A stretch of DNA of 13,905 bases, taken from the NCBI GenBank assembly GCA_036501845.1, contig DASXZO010000047.1, forward strand, positions 1 through 13,905, given 5' to 3'. Position 1 is the stretch's first letter, and every line of letters begins with the position of its first letter. The notes beneath the pieces were generated by a model, which saw nothing but the letters and a program-made list of their open reading frames with translations, was not told the DNA's origin and searched no databases. The position numbers were made by a program, and so were the translations under genes. Shown here piece by piece: positions 6,461 to 12,841 of this stretch. Source of the stretch: JBBREP01 sp036501845. GTDB taxonomy: Bacteria; Actinomycetota; Acidimicrobiia; IMCC26256; PALSA-610.

Positions 6461-7126
6461 CTACGGCGTGGCGCGGAGCTCCAACTGCTCGCGGTCGACG
6501 ATGCAGTAGCGGGTGCGGCCGTCGACCGACAGCCAGCCGAGTTTCACGAACGTGGCGATGGCCTTGTTCACGCGCTCGCGCGAGGCGCCGACCATGCCGG
6601 CGAGCTCTTCTTGGGTGAGCGGCATGCGGAACTCGTCCTCGCCGGCGGAGATCTGCAGCAGACGCTTGGCGGTGCGGCCCGTCACATCGAGGAACATCGC
6701 GTCGGAGAGCGCCTCGTCGGTGGCGCGCAAGCGACGACTCAAGATGCGCACGACGGCCCACAGCACTTCGGGACGGTCGTGCAGCACGCGGCGAACGTCG
6801 TCGTAGTCGACCGAGATGAGATGCACGGTGCCGAGCGCGCGAGCGTCGGCCGAACGAGTGGCGCCGTCGAACAGCGGCAGCTCACCGAAGAGTGCGCCGG
6901 GTCCGAGCACGGCGACGACCGACTCGCGCCCGTCGGTTGCCTTCACGGTGATCGCGACGCGTCCGGAGAACACGATGAACAGTCGTTCGGCGTGTTCGCC
7001 TTGCGTGCAGATCAACTCGTTACGGCGGAACTTTGTCAGCTCCGTGCGGCCGCTCAACTCCGTGAGGAGGTCAGGCGGCATCTGGCCGAACAAGTCGGTC
7101 TGATCGAGCACGCGGCTCCTGGTCAT
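6461..7126 (-). CDS. Crp/Fnr-family transcriptional regulator
   Basis: A 221-residue cyclic-nucleotide-type regulator. The N-terminal cyclic-nucleotide-binding beta-roll covers about 12-125, and its phosphate-binding segment FGELPLFDGATRSADARA (80-97) keeps the RSA triad of cAMP-binding members. The dimer helix is about 115-145. The C-terminal winged helix (about 148-210) has LTQEELAGMVGASRERVNKA at 170-189, very like mycobacterial Crp. There are no N-terminal cysteines for an Fnr iron-sulfur cluster. ATG at 7126-7124 was chosen because GAGGA lies 7 bases upstream and the length then fits the family. A longer frame back to 7231 adds an unlikely N-terminus. The gene diverges from ispD across a 149-bp gap and converges on the Fic gene with 4 bases between stops. 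Whether it controls either neighbour is not known. Confidence 0.93.
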   Translation of the reverse strand: MTRSRVLDQTDLFGQMPPDLLTELSGRTELTKFRRNELICTQGEHAERLFIVFSGRVAITVKATDGRESVVAVLGPGALFGELPLFDGATRSADARALGTVHLISVDYDDVRRVLHDRPEVLWAVVRILSRRLRATDEALSDAMFLDVTGRTAKRLLQISAGEDEFRMPLTQEELAGMVGASRERVNKAIATFVKLGWLSVDGRTRYCIVDREQLELRATP

Positions 7127-7151
7127 TGCAATGTCCTCGTCCGCACGCCCG

Positions 7152-7157
7152 AAGGTA
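7152..7157 (-). promoter_or_regulatory. Putative -10 box (TACCTT) for the Crp/Fnr-family gene
   Basis: On the minus strand TACCTT fits TAnnnT and ends 25 bases before the ATG. That leaves room for a short leader carrying the GAGGA ribosome-binding site. No good -35 was seen at 17 bases. Confidence 0.35.
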
Positions 7158-7174
7158 GCCAATTGAGACACTCT

Positions 7175-7192
7175 CCGATCGGCCGATATCGG
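7175..7192. repeat. Two adjacent palindromes, CCGATCGG and CCGATATCGG, in the crp-ispD divergent region
   Basis: CCGATCGG (7175-7182) is followed directly by CCGATATCGG (7183-7192), and both are perfect palindromes. They lie upstream of the putative crp -10 and about 72 bases before the ispD -10. They are good candidates for a regulator-binding site, perhaps for autoregulation. They do not match the classical TGTGA-N6-TCACA Crp site. Confidence 0.4.
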
Positions 7193-7263
7193 TGCCTGGT
7201 CAAGGGGTGATTCCGGACACTTTCTTCGCACAACGAGGCCGCAGTCGTCACACCGGTGGTGGG

Positions 7264-7269
7264 TAGGGT
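7264..7269 (+). promoter_or_regulatory. Putative -10 box (TAGGGT) of a leaderless ispD promoter
   Basis: TAGGGT ends 6 bases before the ispD GTG at 7276, and there is no ribosome-binding site between them. It is expected to drive ispD and the overlapping ispF. Confidence 0.5.
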
Positions 7270-7275
7270 GCCGCG

Positions 7276-7914
7276 GTGCTCACGGGTGTGACCACGATCG
7301 TCGTGGCTGGCGGTGGGGGCGAACGATTCGGGGGTCCGAAGCAGTTCGCCACGCTCCGTGGCGCAAGCGTGCTGGATCGTGCGGTCACGACCGCTCGGCG
7401 TTGTTCACAACGAGTGGTGGTGGTCCTTCCGGCCGGGGTGGCCTGGTCGGCCCCCGAAGGTGTGGCGATCGTGCTGGGCGGTGCCACCAGGTCGGCATCG
7501 ACCCGCGCCGGCCTCGAAGCTGTCAGTGCCGATGCCGAGATCGTGGTGGTGCACGACGCGGCCCGGCCGCTCGCATCGCCGGCGCTCTACGAACGGGTGG
7601 TCACCGCGGTGCGCGGTGGTGCCGACGCGGCCGTTCCCGGCCTGCCCGTGTCGGACACGCTCAAGCAGGTGGATGCCGATGTGGTGGTAGGCACGATCCC
7701 GCGTGACGGGCTCGTCGCGGTGCAGACACCACAAGCGTTCACTGCCGCGGCGCTGCGCCAGGCCCACGCGAGCGCCCCCGACGCCACTGACGACGCCGCA
7801 GTGATCGAGGCCGACGGCGGTCGCGTCGTGGTGGTGCCCGGCGATCCTCGCAACGTCAAGATCACTGTTGCCGCCGACCTCGAGATCGCCGCCGCGCTCT
7901 TGGAGGTTCCATGA
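7276..7914 (+). CDS. ispD: 2-C-methyl-D-erythritol 4-phosphate cytidylyltransferase IspD
   Basis: IspD couples CTP to methylerythritol phosphate, giving CDP-methylerythritol in the non-mevalonate (MEP) isoprenoid pathway. The protein has 212 residues. The nucleotide-binding loop VVAGGGGERFGGPKQF is at 9-24, with the PKQ of the family. The signature VVHDAARPL is at 91-99, with VAVQTPQAF at 147-155 and TDDAAVIEADGG at 171-182. The C-terminal NVKIT(V)A segment (193-199) is also typical. The start is GTG at 7276 behind a -10 box. Its stop overlaps the ispF start as ATGA (7911-7914), so the two enzymes of the same pathway are translationally coupled. IspE, which acts between them, is not in the window. 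Confidence 0.96.
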   Translation: MLTGVTTIVVAGGGGERFGGPKQFATLRGASVLDRAVTTARRCSQRVVVVLPAGVAWSAPEGVAIVLGGATRSASTRAGLEAVSADAEIVVVHDAARPLASPALYERVVTAVRGGADAAVPGLPVSDTLKQVDADVVVGTIPRDGLVAVQTPQAFTAAALRQAHASAPDATDDAAVIEADGGRVVVVPGDPRNVKITVAADLEIAAALLEVP

Positions 7915-8420
7915 CGGTGCAACACCGCGTCGGCCTCGGCTTCGATGTGCATCCGTTCGCGCTCGCCGACACGCGCCGGCCGCTGGTGCTCGGCGGCGTG
8001 GTCATCGAAGGCTCACCCGCGCTCGCCGGTCACTCCGACGCCGACGCGGTGGCGCATGCAGTGGCCGACGCGCTTTTGGGCCCGAGCGGGCTCGGCGATC
8101 TCGGCACGTTGTTCCCGTCATCCGACGAGCGATACCGCGGTGCCGACTCGATGCAGTTGCTCGCCGACGTCGCCGTACGCGTGCATGGTGCCGGTTGGCG
8201 GGTCGACAACATCGACGTGGTGATCGCGGCCGAGGCGCCGAAACTCGCGCCGTTCGTCGACGCGATGGCGCGCAACGTCGCGTCCGCGCTCGATGCCGTG
8301 GCGCCCACCGACGACACTCCCGTGTTCGTGAGCGTCACACCCAAGCGAGGCGAAGGGCTCGGCTTCGTGGGGCGCGCCGAAGGCATCGCCGCGTGGGCCG
8401 TCGCCCAACTCGTCCGTTGA
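7911..8420 (+). CDS. ispF: 2-C-methyl-D-erythritol 2,4-cyclodiphosphate synthase IspF
   Basis: IspF cyclises CDP-methylerythritol 2-phosphate to methylerythritol cyclodiphosphate with loss of CMP, acting as a trimer with a metal at each site. This copy has 169 residues, slightly over the usual 157-160. Metal ligands D12 and H14 lie in GFDVHPF, and H41 in GHSDADAVAHAVADALLG. The conserved LGDLGTLFPSSD and VIAAEAPKL segments are present. The C-terminal nucleotide loop, normally TTTExLGFTGRGEGI, reads PKRGEGLGFVGRAEGI. The two CDP-contacting threonines are therefore replaced by K and R while the glutamate aligns. The start ATG overlaps the ispD stop. cysS follows after 33 bases. Confidence 0.95.
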   Translation: MTVQHRVGLGFDVHPFALADTRRPLVLGGVVIEGSPALAGHSDADAVAHAVADALLGPSGLGDLGTLFPSSDERYRGADSMQLLADVAVRVHGAGWRVDNIDVVIAAEAPKLAPFVDAMARNVASALDAVAPTDDTPVFVSVTPKRGEGLGFVGRAEGIAAWAVAQLVR

Positions 8421-8437
8421 CCCGCGACGCCACCCAA

Positions 8438-8443
8438 TAGCCT
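8438..8443 (+). promoter_or_regulatory. Putative -10 box (TAGCCT) upstream of cysS
   Basis: TAGCCT lies in the 33-bp gap after ispF and ends 10 bases before the cysS ATG, giving a leader of only about 3 bases. The same hexamer precedes the glycerate kinase gene at 12829. cysS-rlmB may therefore have a promoter of their own. Confidence 0.4.
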
Positions 8444-8453
8444 CGCGAACTCC

Positions 8454-9845
8454 ATGATCCGGTTGTTCGACACCGCGGCGCGCGAGAAGGTCGAGCTGGA
8501 GCCGCGCGTTGCCGGTCAGGTGTCGATGTACGTGTGCGGGCCGACGCCGTACGACTCGCCCCACGTGGGCCATGGCCGTACCGCGGTGGTGTTCGACACC
8601 ATGCGGCGTTACCTCGCCTGGCGGGGCTTCCAGGTGTCGTTCGTGAGCAACGTCACCGATGTGGAGGATCGCATCATCGCCCGGGCCGCGGAGCGCGGCA
8701 CCACCGAGCCCGAGCTCGCGCACCACTTCGAGCACGAGCACTGGGAGCAGATGGACCGGCTCGGTGTCCAGCGCCCCGACGAAGTGCCGCACGCCACCGA
8801 GTTCATTCCGCAAATGTTGAAGCTGATCGGCGAGCTCGTCGACGCCGGGCGCGCCTACGTGATCGAAGGCAGCGGCGTGTACTTCCAGGTAGACACGTTG
8901 CCGTCGTATGGCGCGCTGTCGCACCGCACGCTCGAACAGTTGCTCGAGAGCGCCGGCGCGCGCATCGCCGTCGACGACGAGAAGCGCTCACCGATCGACT
9001 TCGCGTTGTGGAAGGCCGCGAAACCCGGTGAACCGCAGTGGGAATCGCCCTGGATGAGCGGTCGTCCGGGTTGGCACATCGAGTGTTCGGCGATGTCGCT
9101 CGAGATCCTCGGCGAGGGCTTCGACATCCATGGCGGTGGCGACGACCTCGTGTTTCCCCATCACGAGAACGAGATCGCGCAGGCCGAGGGTGCGGGCCAT
9201 CGCTTCGCCCGCCACTGGCTCCACAGCGGCATGGTCACGGTGTCGGGCGAGAAGATGAGCAAGTCGCTCGGCAACTTCACCACGCTGAAGGACGCGCTCG
9301 ACGCGCACGGCCCGCGCGCGTTCCGCTGGCTCGTGGCGAGCACCCACTACCACCGCCAGATGGAGATCAACGACGAGGCGTTGCGCGCGGCCAAAGCCGC
9401 GATCGACGGCTTCGACGCGCTCGCGCGTCGCGCCCGGATCGAGGGTGTGGTGGTCGGCGCGGCCCCCGCGGCCGCCGACGTGAACGGCATCGACGCATTC
9501 CGCGACGCGATGGACGACGACTTCGACACGCCGGCCGCGCTCGCGGTGTTGCACGGGTGGCGCAGTGAAGCCAACGCGGCAATCGACGCGGGCCGGCTCG
9601 ACGAGGCGCGCGCCGCGCTCGCGCGCGTTGCCAGTGGACTCGGCGCGATCGGGTTGACGCTCGATGACGGCTCGACCGGGGGCGACAGCGACGGTGACGC
9701 CGAGATCGAAGCGATGGTGCGCGCGCGTGACGCGGCGCGCGCCGCGAAGGATTGGGCTGAGGCCGACCGCATTCGCGACGCGTTCGAGGCGCGCGGGATC
9801 GTGCTCGAGGACACGGCCCAAGGCACGGTGTGGCGCCGCGCGTAA
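8454..9845 (+). CDS. cysS: Cysteinyl-tRNA synthetase
   Basis: This class I aminoacyl-tRNA synthetase charges tRNA-Cys with cysteine. The protein has 463 residues, matching the family (about 460). The HIGH-type motif is HVGHGRT at 37-43, and KMSKS is at 267-271. Zinc ligands expected for cysteine recognition are present: C28 (YVCGPT), C211 (HIECSAM), H236 (FPHHENE) and E240. The absence of N-terminal truncation and of actinothiol-ligase features (a GlcN-inositol ligase lacks the C-terminal tRNA-binding part) argues for CysS rather than MshC. The C-terminal anticodon-binding part ends in ADRIRDAFEARGIVLEDTAQ, standard for CysS. ATG at 8454 follows a -10 box, with no ribosome-binding site. Its last 16 bases overlap the rlmB start. 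Confidence 0.97.
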   Translation: MIRLFDTAAREKVELEPRVAGQVSMYVCGPTPYDSPHVGHGRTAVVFDTMRRYLAWRGFQVSFVSNVTDVEDRIIARAAERGTTEPELAHHFEHEHWEQMDRLGVQRPDEVPHATEFIPQMLKLIGELVDAGRAYVIEGSGVYFQVDTLPSYGALSHRTLEQLLESAGARIAVDDEKRSPIDFALWKAAKPGEPQWESPWMSGRPGWHIECSAMSLEILGEGFDIHGGGDDLVFPHHENEIAQAEGAGHRFARHWLHSGMVTVSGEKMSKSLGNFTTLKDALDAHGPRAFRWLVASTHYHRQMEINDEALRAAKAAIDGFDALARRARIEGVVVGAAPAAADVNGIDAFRDAMDDDFDTPAALAVLHGWRSEANAAIDAGRLDEARAALARVASGLGAIGLTLDDGSTGGDSDGDAEIEAMVRARDAARAAKDWAEADRIRDAFEARGIVLEDTAQGTVWRRA

Positions 9846-10618
9846 AGCAGGGCGGCCGGCGCAGCGACACCGCCACCCGCCGCTCGGAACTCGGCGGCGA
9901 CCAGGTGGAGGGGCGGCGGGCGGTGCGTGAACTGCTCGCGGCGGGCACGCGAGCCGTGCGCACCGTCACGATCGCCGACAGCATGGAACGGAGTGACCTG
10001 CTCGACGAGATCATCGAGCTCGCCGGCGCGCGGCTCCGTCACGCGCCCGCGGCAAAGGTGGCCGCGCTGGCCCGCACCGAGGCGCACCAGGGCGTGGTGG
10101 CCACCGCCGACGCGCTCGTGCCGGCCGACCTGGCTGACCTGGCCCGGCATCCGCGCCCGTTCCTGCTCGCGCTCGACGGGGTGACCGATCCCGGCAACCT
10201 CGGCGCGGTGTTGCGCACGGCCGACACCGCCGGCGTCACAGGTGTGATCGTCACCCGGCATCGGTCGGCACACGTGACACCGACCGTCGCCAAGGCCGCG
10301 GCGGGAGCGATCGAGTACGTGCCGATCGCGCTCGTTGCCGGCATCCCGAACGCGCTCGAACGGCTGAAGCGCGAGCGGATCTGGTCGGTGGCACTCGACG
10401 GAGACGGCGACACCGCGCTCGACGACCTCGCGCTCGCCACCGAACCGCTCGTGCTCGTGCTCGGTGCAGAAGGCCGCGGTGTGTCGCGTCTCGCGCGTGA
10501 ACGTTGCGACGTGCACGTGCGCATCCCGATGCACGGACACATCGACTCGCTCAACGTCGCAGCCGCAGCAGCCATCGCCATGCACTCGATCGCCACGCGC
10601 CGCACAGCACTACCCTGA
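9830..10618 (+). CDS. rlmB: SpoU/TrmH-family RNA 2'-O-methyltransferase (RlmB-like, 23S rRNA Gm2251 type)
   Basis: This enzyme methylates a ribose 2'-OH on RNA using S-adenosylmethionine, probably guanosine 2251 of 23S rRNA; the exact site is inferred from the family and the cysS neighbourhood. The protein has 262 residues. A short N-terminal substrate-binding domain opens with VEGRRAVRELL (26-36). The SPOUT knot domain has motif 1 DPGNLGAVLRTAD (120-132), motif 2 LVLGAEGRGVSR (209-220) and motif 3 IPMHGHIDSLNVAAAAAIA (232-250). GTG at 9830 lies inside the cysS 3' end (16-bp overlap), preceded by AAGG. A GTG at 9905 is possible but would cut the basic N-terminal arm common in actinobacterial members. 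tRNA-Thr begins 12 bases after the stop. Confidence 0.93.
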   Translation: MAPRVKQGGRRSDTATRRSELGGDQVEGRRAVRELLAAGTRAVRTVTIADSMERSDLLDEIIELAGARLRHAPAAKVAALARTEAHQGVVATADALVPADLADLARHPRPFLLALDGVTDPGNLGAVLRTADTAGVTGVIVTRHRSAHVTPTVAKAAAGAIEYVPIALVAGIPNALERLKRERIWSVALDGDGDTALDDLALATEPLVLVLGAEGRGVSRLARERCDVHVRIPMHGHIDSLNVAAAAAIAMHSIATRRTALP

Positions 10619-10630
10619 ACGCCGTTCACC

Positions 10631-10703
10631 GCCGGGTTGGCTCAGTTGGTAGAGCAACGCACTTGTAATGCGTAGGTCGTGGGTTCGAATCCCACACCCG
10701 GCT
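10631..10703 (+). tRNA. tRNA-Thr (anticodon TGT)
   Basis: A complete 73-base cloverleaf: acceptor arms GCCGGGT/ACCCGGC with discriminator T, D-arm GCTC/GAGC, anticodon arm ACGCA/TGCGT around loop CTTGTAA, a 5-base variable loop, and T-arm GTGGG/CCCAC around TTCGAAT. The anticodon TGT reads ACA and other Thr codons by wobble. CCA is not encoded. It lies 12 bases after rlmB and 48 bases before the DUF3263 gene, so it may be cut from a longer transcript. No integration boundary is seen at its 3' end. Confidence 0.97.
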
Positions 10704-10751
10704 CGCGACCATCCACCAAATTCGCGCGTGGGTCTGGTTTCATCGTCGGTC

Positions 10752-11018
10752 ATGTCGACGCAGCGCGAGCTCTCCGCGTCAGAGCGTGCGATGCTCGACT
10801 TCGAACGCGAGTCGTGGACGTTCGGCGCACCGAAGGAGACGAGCATCCGAGCCAAACTCGGTTGCTCGCCGACCACCTATTACCGCACGATCGGCGCGGT
10901 CATCGACACGCGCGCGGCGTACGACTACGACCCACTCACAGTGGCGCGCCTGCGCCGACAGCGCGACGACCGGCGCCGGATGCGGGTCGAGGGCCGTCGC
11001 GCCGACCCTGGTCGCTGA
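10752..11018 (+). CDS. DUF3263 family protein
   Basis: An 88-residue protein of a small, actinobacteria-typical family of unknown role. LSASERAMLDFERESW at 7-22 and the helix-turn-helix-like IRAKLGCSPTTYYRTIGAVID at about 32-52 are followed by a basic RRQRDDRRRMRVEGRR tail. It may bind nucleic acid; this is inferred. ATG at 10752 gives the normal family start, and no ribosome-binding site or clear TAnnnT box precedes it. The next gene encodes a LytR_C protein. The same two-gene order is known from M. tuberculosis (Rv0430-Rv0431), which supports both calls. Confidence 0.88.
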   Translation: MSTQRELSASERAMLDFERESWTFGAPKETSIRAKLGCSPTTYYRTIGAVIDTRAAYDYDPLTVARLRRQRDDRRRMRVEGRRADPGR

Positions 11019-11034
11019 AGCTCTGAGGGCATGT

Positions 11035-11059
11035 CCCGTCACGCGGCGCCGTGACAGGG
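11035..11059 (+). repeat. Hairpin/inverted repeat CCC-GTCACG-N6-CGTGAC-a-GGG before the LytR_C gene
   Basis: Perfect 6-bp arms (11038-11043 and 11050-11055) enclose CGGCGC. They are extended by three more pairs (CCC/GGG) past a single bulged A. It ends 12 bases before the ATG at 11072, and a CAGAAT -10-like hexamer (11060-11065) abuts it. It could be an operator or a structure limiting read-through from the DUF3263 gene. No T-run follows. Confidence 0.4.
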
Positions 11060-11071
11060 CAGAATGAGCGC

Positions 11072-11656
11072 ATGTCGGAATCAAGCGGGACCGGGAACGG
11101 TCCGCAGCGACCATCGCAGAGCCGGCTCGCCGCGGGCGCGAACACGCCGATGGCGAAGACGGTCGCGCTCGTGGTGCTCGCCCTGATCATCGGCATCGTG
11201 ATGATCAACATCGTCGGCGACGGCGGTTCCACGGCGAAGACTGCGGCCACCACCACCACGCCGCCCACCACGAACGCCGTCACCAACACCACGCAGACCA
11301 CCACGGCCACGAAGCACAACTCGACGACCACCACGGTGAAGAAGACCAACACCACGGTGCCGCCTTCGCAGCTGAAGTTGATCGTGGTCAACTCCGGCGC
11401 ACCCGCAGGGTCGGGCGGCAACGTCTCCACCGCACTGAAGGGCCGCGGCTACACGAACCAGACGCCCACGGTGAAGGTCACCTGGTCGCAGTCGGGTCTC
11501 ACCGTGCATTGCCAAACTGGCTTCGACGCCGAGCGCACCGCGCTGGTGAACGCGCTCACCGGCATCCCGAACTACACAGCGAAAGCCGCAGCCTTCAAGA
11601 GCGAGCCGGGCGTGCCCAGCACCATGCAGTGCTACGTGGCCATCGGCGCCGCGTAA
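11072..11656 (+). CDS. LytR_C-domain membrane-anchored protein (VirR/Rv0431-like)
   Basis: A 194-residue envelope protein. A short cytoplasmic N-terminus (1-29) is followed by one membrane helix at about 30-48 (TVALVVLALIIGIVMINIV). A Thr/Asn-rich flexible linker (about 53-98) reaches into the wall, and a C-terminal LytR_C-type domain follows (about 101-190; LKLIVVNSGAPAGSGGNVST, ALKGRGY). C147 and C187 in the outer domain could form a disulfide. LytR_C domains occur in cell-wall-related proteins, and M. tuberculosis VirR is one. A role in envelope assembly is inferred. ATG at 11072 was preferred to the GTG at 11051, which falls inside the hairpin arm. Its last 25 bases overlap the convergent M20 gene. 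Confidence 0.8.
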   Translation: MSESSGTGNGPQRPSQSRLAAGANTPMAKTVALVVLALIIGIVMINIVGDGGSTAKTAATTTTPPTTNAVTNTTQTTTATKHNSTTTTVKKTNTTVPPSQLKLIVVNSGAPAGSGGNVSTALKGRGYTNQTPTVKVTWSQSGLTVHCQTGFDAERTALVNALTGIPNYTAKAAAFKSEPGVPSTMQCYVAIGAA

Positions 11657-12804
11657 CCACCGCGCGCCAGCAACCGATCGCGAGCTGCATTGCTGCTCGC
11701 GGCGGCGATGACCGCGAGCGCCATGCCGAGCGCACTGTCGCGCACGGCTTGGTCGGCTGACGCGTTCACGCACGCGGCCGCGAATTCGGGCTGGTGGTTC
11801 ACTGCGCCCGCGGTGTCGATGCCGATGCAGGGATGGATCGACGGCAACGCGAGCGACACGTTGCCCATGTCGGTGGAGAACGTCATCTCCAGGTCGCTGT
11901 ACTCACGGCCCAGCGATTCGCTGCCCTCTCGGTAGAGCTCCACGAGCTCGTCGTCGTGTTGCATGTGTGTGTAGGTGGGGCACTCGTCGTGGATCTCGAT
12001 GTGCGCGCCGGTGGCGAGCGCGCCGGCGTCGAAGCAGCGCTCGATACGCGGGCGCAGCTCGGCGAGTTGCTCCACAGTTGTGGCGCGCACCATGTAGTCG
12101 GCGCAGGCGTGGGCCGGCACGATGTTCGCGGCGTCGCCGCCGTCGAGCACGATGCCGTGCACCTGGTCGGTGGCGCGGATGTGCTGGCGCAACAGGCCGA
12201 TGGCCACCTGCGCCACCGTGAGCGCGTCGGCTGCGTTGATGCCGAGCTCCGGCGCGGCCGCGGCGTGTGAGGCCCGGCCGGTGGCGCGTACTTCGAAGTG
12301 CGCGACGGCACTCACGCGCGGCCGCAGACCGTCGATCGGCGCCGGGTGCACCATCAATGCCGCGTGCACACCGTCGAAGGCGCCTCGCTCGAGCAGGAAG
12401 ATCTTGCCGCCGCCACCTTCCTCGGCGGGCGTGCCGATCACGCTCACGGTGATGCCGAGGTCGTCGGCGATCGGCGCCAGCGCCAGGCCGGCACCCACCG
12501 CGCTCGCCGCGATGATGTTGTGCCCGCACGCGTGCCCCACTCCCGGGAGCGCGTCGTACTCGGCGCACAGCGCGATGTGGAGCGGACCGTTCCCGGCGCG
12601 CGCGATGAATGCTGTGGGCAGGTCGCACACACCCTGCTCCACCGAGAAGCCGCGGTCGGCGAGCGCCTCCGCGGTCCACGCGCTCGAGCGCTCTTCCTCG
12701 AACTTCAGCTCGGGATGCGCGTGGATGCGATGCGACAGATCGACGAGCGCGTCGTGATGCGCGTCGACTGCTGCCGTCGCGGTGTCACGCGCGCTCGTGC
12801 TCAC
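11632..12804 (-). CDS. M20-family amidohydrolase/metallopeptidase (AbgB/PM20D2-like)
   Basis: A 390-residue cytoplasmic zinc hydrolase of the M20 family, subfamily D in appearance, which cleaves amide bonds of N-acyl amino acids, aminobenzoyl-glutamate or dipeptides. The substrate here is unknown. Motifs visible are RIHAHPELKFEEE (26-38), AEYDALPGVGHACGHN (81-96) with C93 and H95, GTPAEEGGGGK (124-134) with the E128-E129 pair, MVHP (H153), and the dimerisation-domain start GRASHAAAAPELGINA (177-192). The GTG at 12804-12802 was chosen because a TACCCT -10 box ends 6 bases upstream, and because the frame beyond it (to 12927) runs into the divergent glycerate kinase gene. It ends within the LytR_C gene, a 25-bp tail-to-tail overlap. 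Confidence 0.9.
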   Translation of the reverse strand: MSTSARDTATAAVDAHHDALVDLSHRIHAHPELKFEEERSSAWTAEALADRGFSVEQGVCDLPTAFIARAGNGPLHIALCAEYDALPGVGHACGHNIIAASAVGAGLALAPIADDLGITVSVIGTPAEEGGGGKIFLLERGAFDGVHAALMVHPAPIDGLRPRVSAVAHFEVRATGRASHAAAAPELGINAADALTVAQVAIGLLRQHIRATDQVHGIVLDGGDAANIVPAHACADYMVRATTVEQLAELRPRIERCFDAGALATGAHIEIHDECPTYTHMQHDDELVELYREGSESLGREYSDLEMTFSTDMGNVSLALPSIHPCIGIDTAGAVNHQPEFAAACVNASADQAVRDSALGMALAVIAAASSNAARDRLLARGGYAAPMAT

Positions 12805-12810
12805 GGCGTG

Positions 12811-12816
12811 AGGGTA
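12811..12816 (-). promoter_or_regulatory. Putative -10 box (TACCCT) of a leaderless promoter for the M20 amidohydrolase
   Basis: On the minus strand TACCCT ends 6 bases before the GTG start. A small palindrome CTCAC-ggc-GTGAG (12800-12812) spans the start codon and the edge of this box and may be an operator. Its -35 region would lie inside or beside the glycerate kinase start. Confidence 0.45.
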
Positions 12817-12828
12817 CTGCGGTCTCGT

Positions 12829-12834
12829 TAGCCT
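12829..12834 (+). promoter_or_regulatory. Putative -10 box (TAGCCT) of a leaderless promoter for glycerate kinase
   Basis: TAGCCT ends 7 bases before the GTG at 12842. It is the same hexamer as before cysS. It lies 12 bp from the opposed box of the M20 gene, so the two promoters share a 37-bp gap and may compete. Confidence 0.5.
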
Positions 12835-12841
12835 CACACCG

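Noticed and set aside
7127..7231. Longer N-terminus for the Crp/Fnr-family regulator
   Set aside because: It would cover the putative promoter and palindromes, lacks family similarity, and the ATG at 7126 has a good GAGGA site.
8454..9845. MshC (mycothiol cysteine ligase) instead of CysS
   Set aside because: The C-terminal tRNA/anticodon-binding part typical of CysS is present, the length is about 463, and the gene sits between ispF and rlmB where cysS is usual.
9347..10585. A 412-codon minus-strand frame across cysS and rlmB
   Set aside because: Antisense to two clear housekeeping genes with intact motifs; composition is that of a shadow frame.
10700..10751. tRNA 3' end as an attachment site for an integrated element
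   Set aside because: No repeat of the tRNA 3' end, integrase or mobile gene is seen in the window.
11246..11363. ACC-rich repetitive stretch that might be a tandem repeat or CRISPR-like element
   Set aside because: It codes for the Thr-rich linker of the LytR_C protein; units are irregular and in frame, with no spacers.
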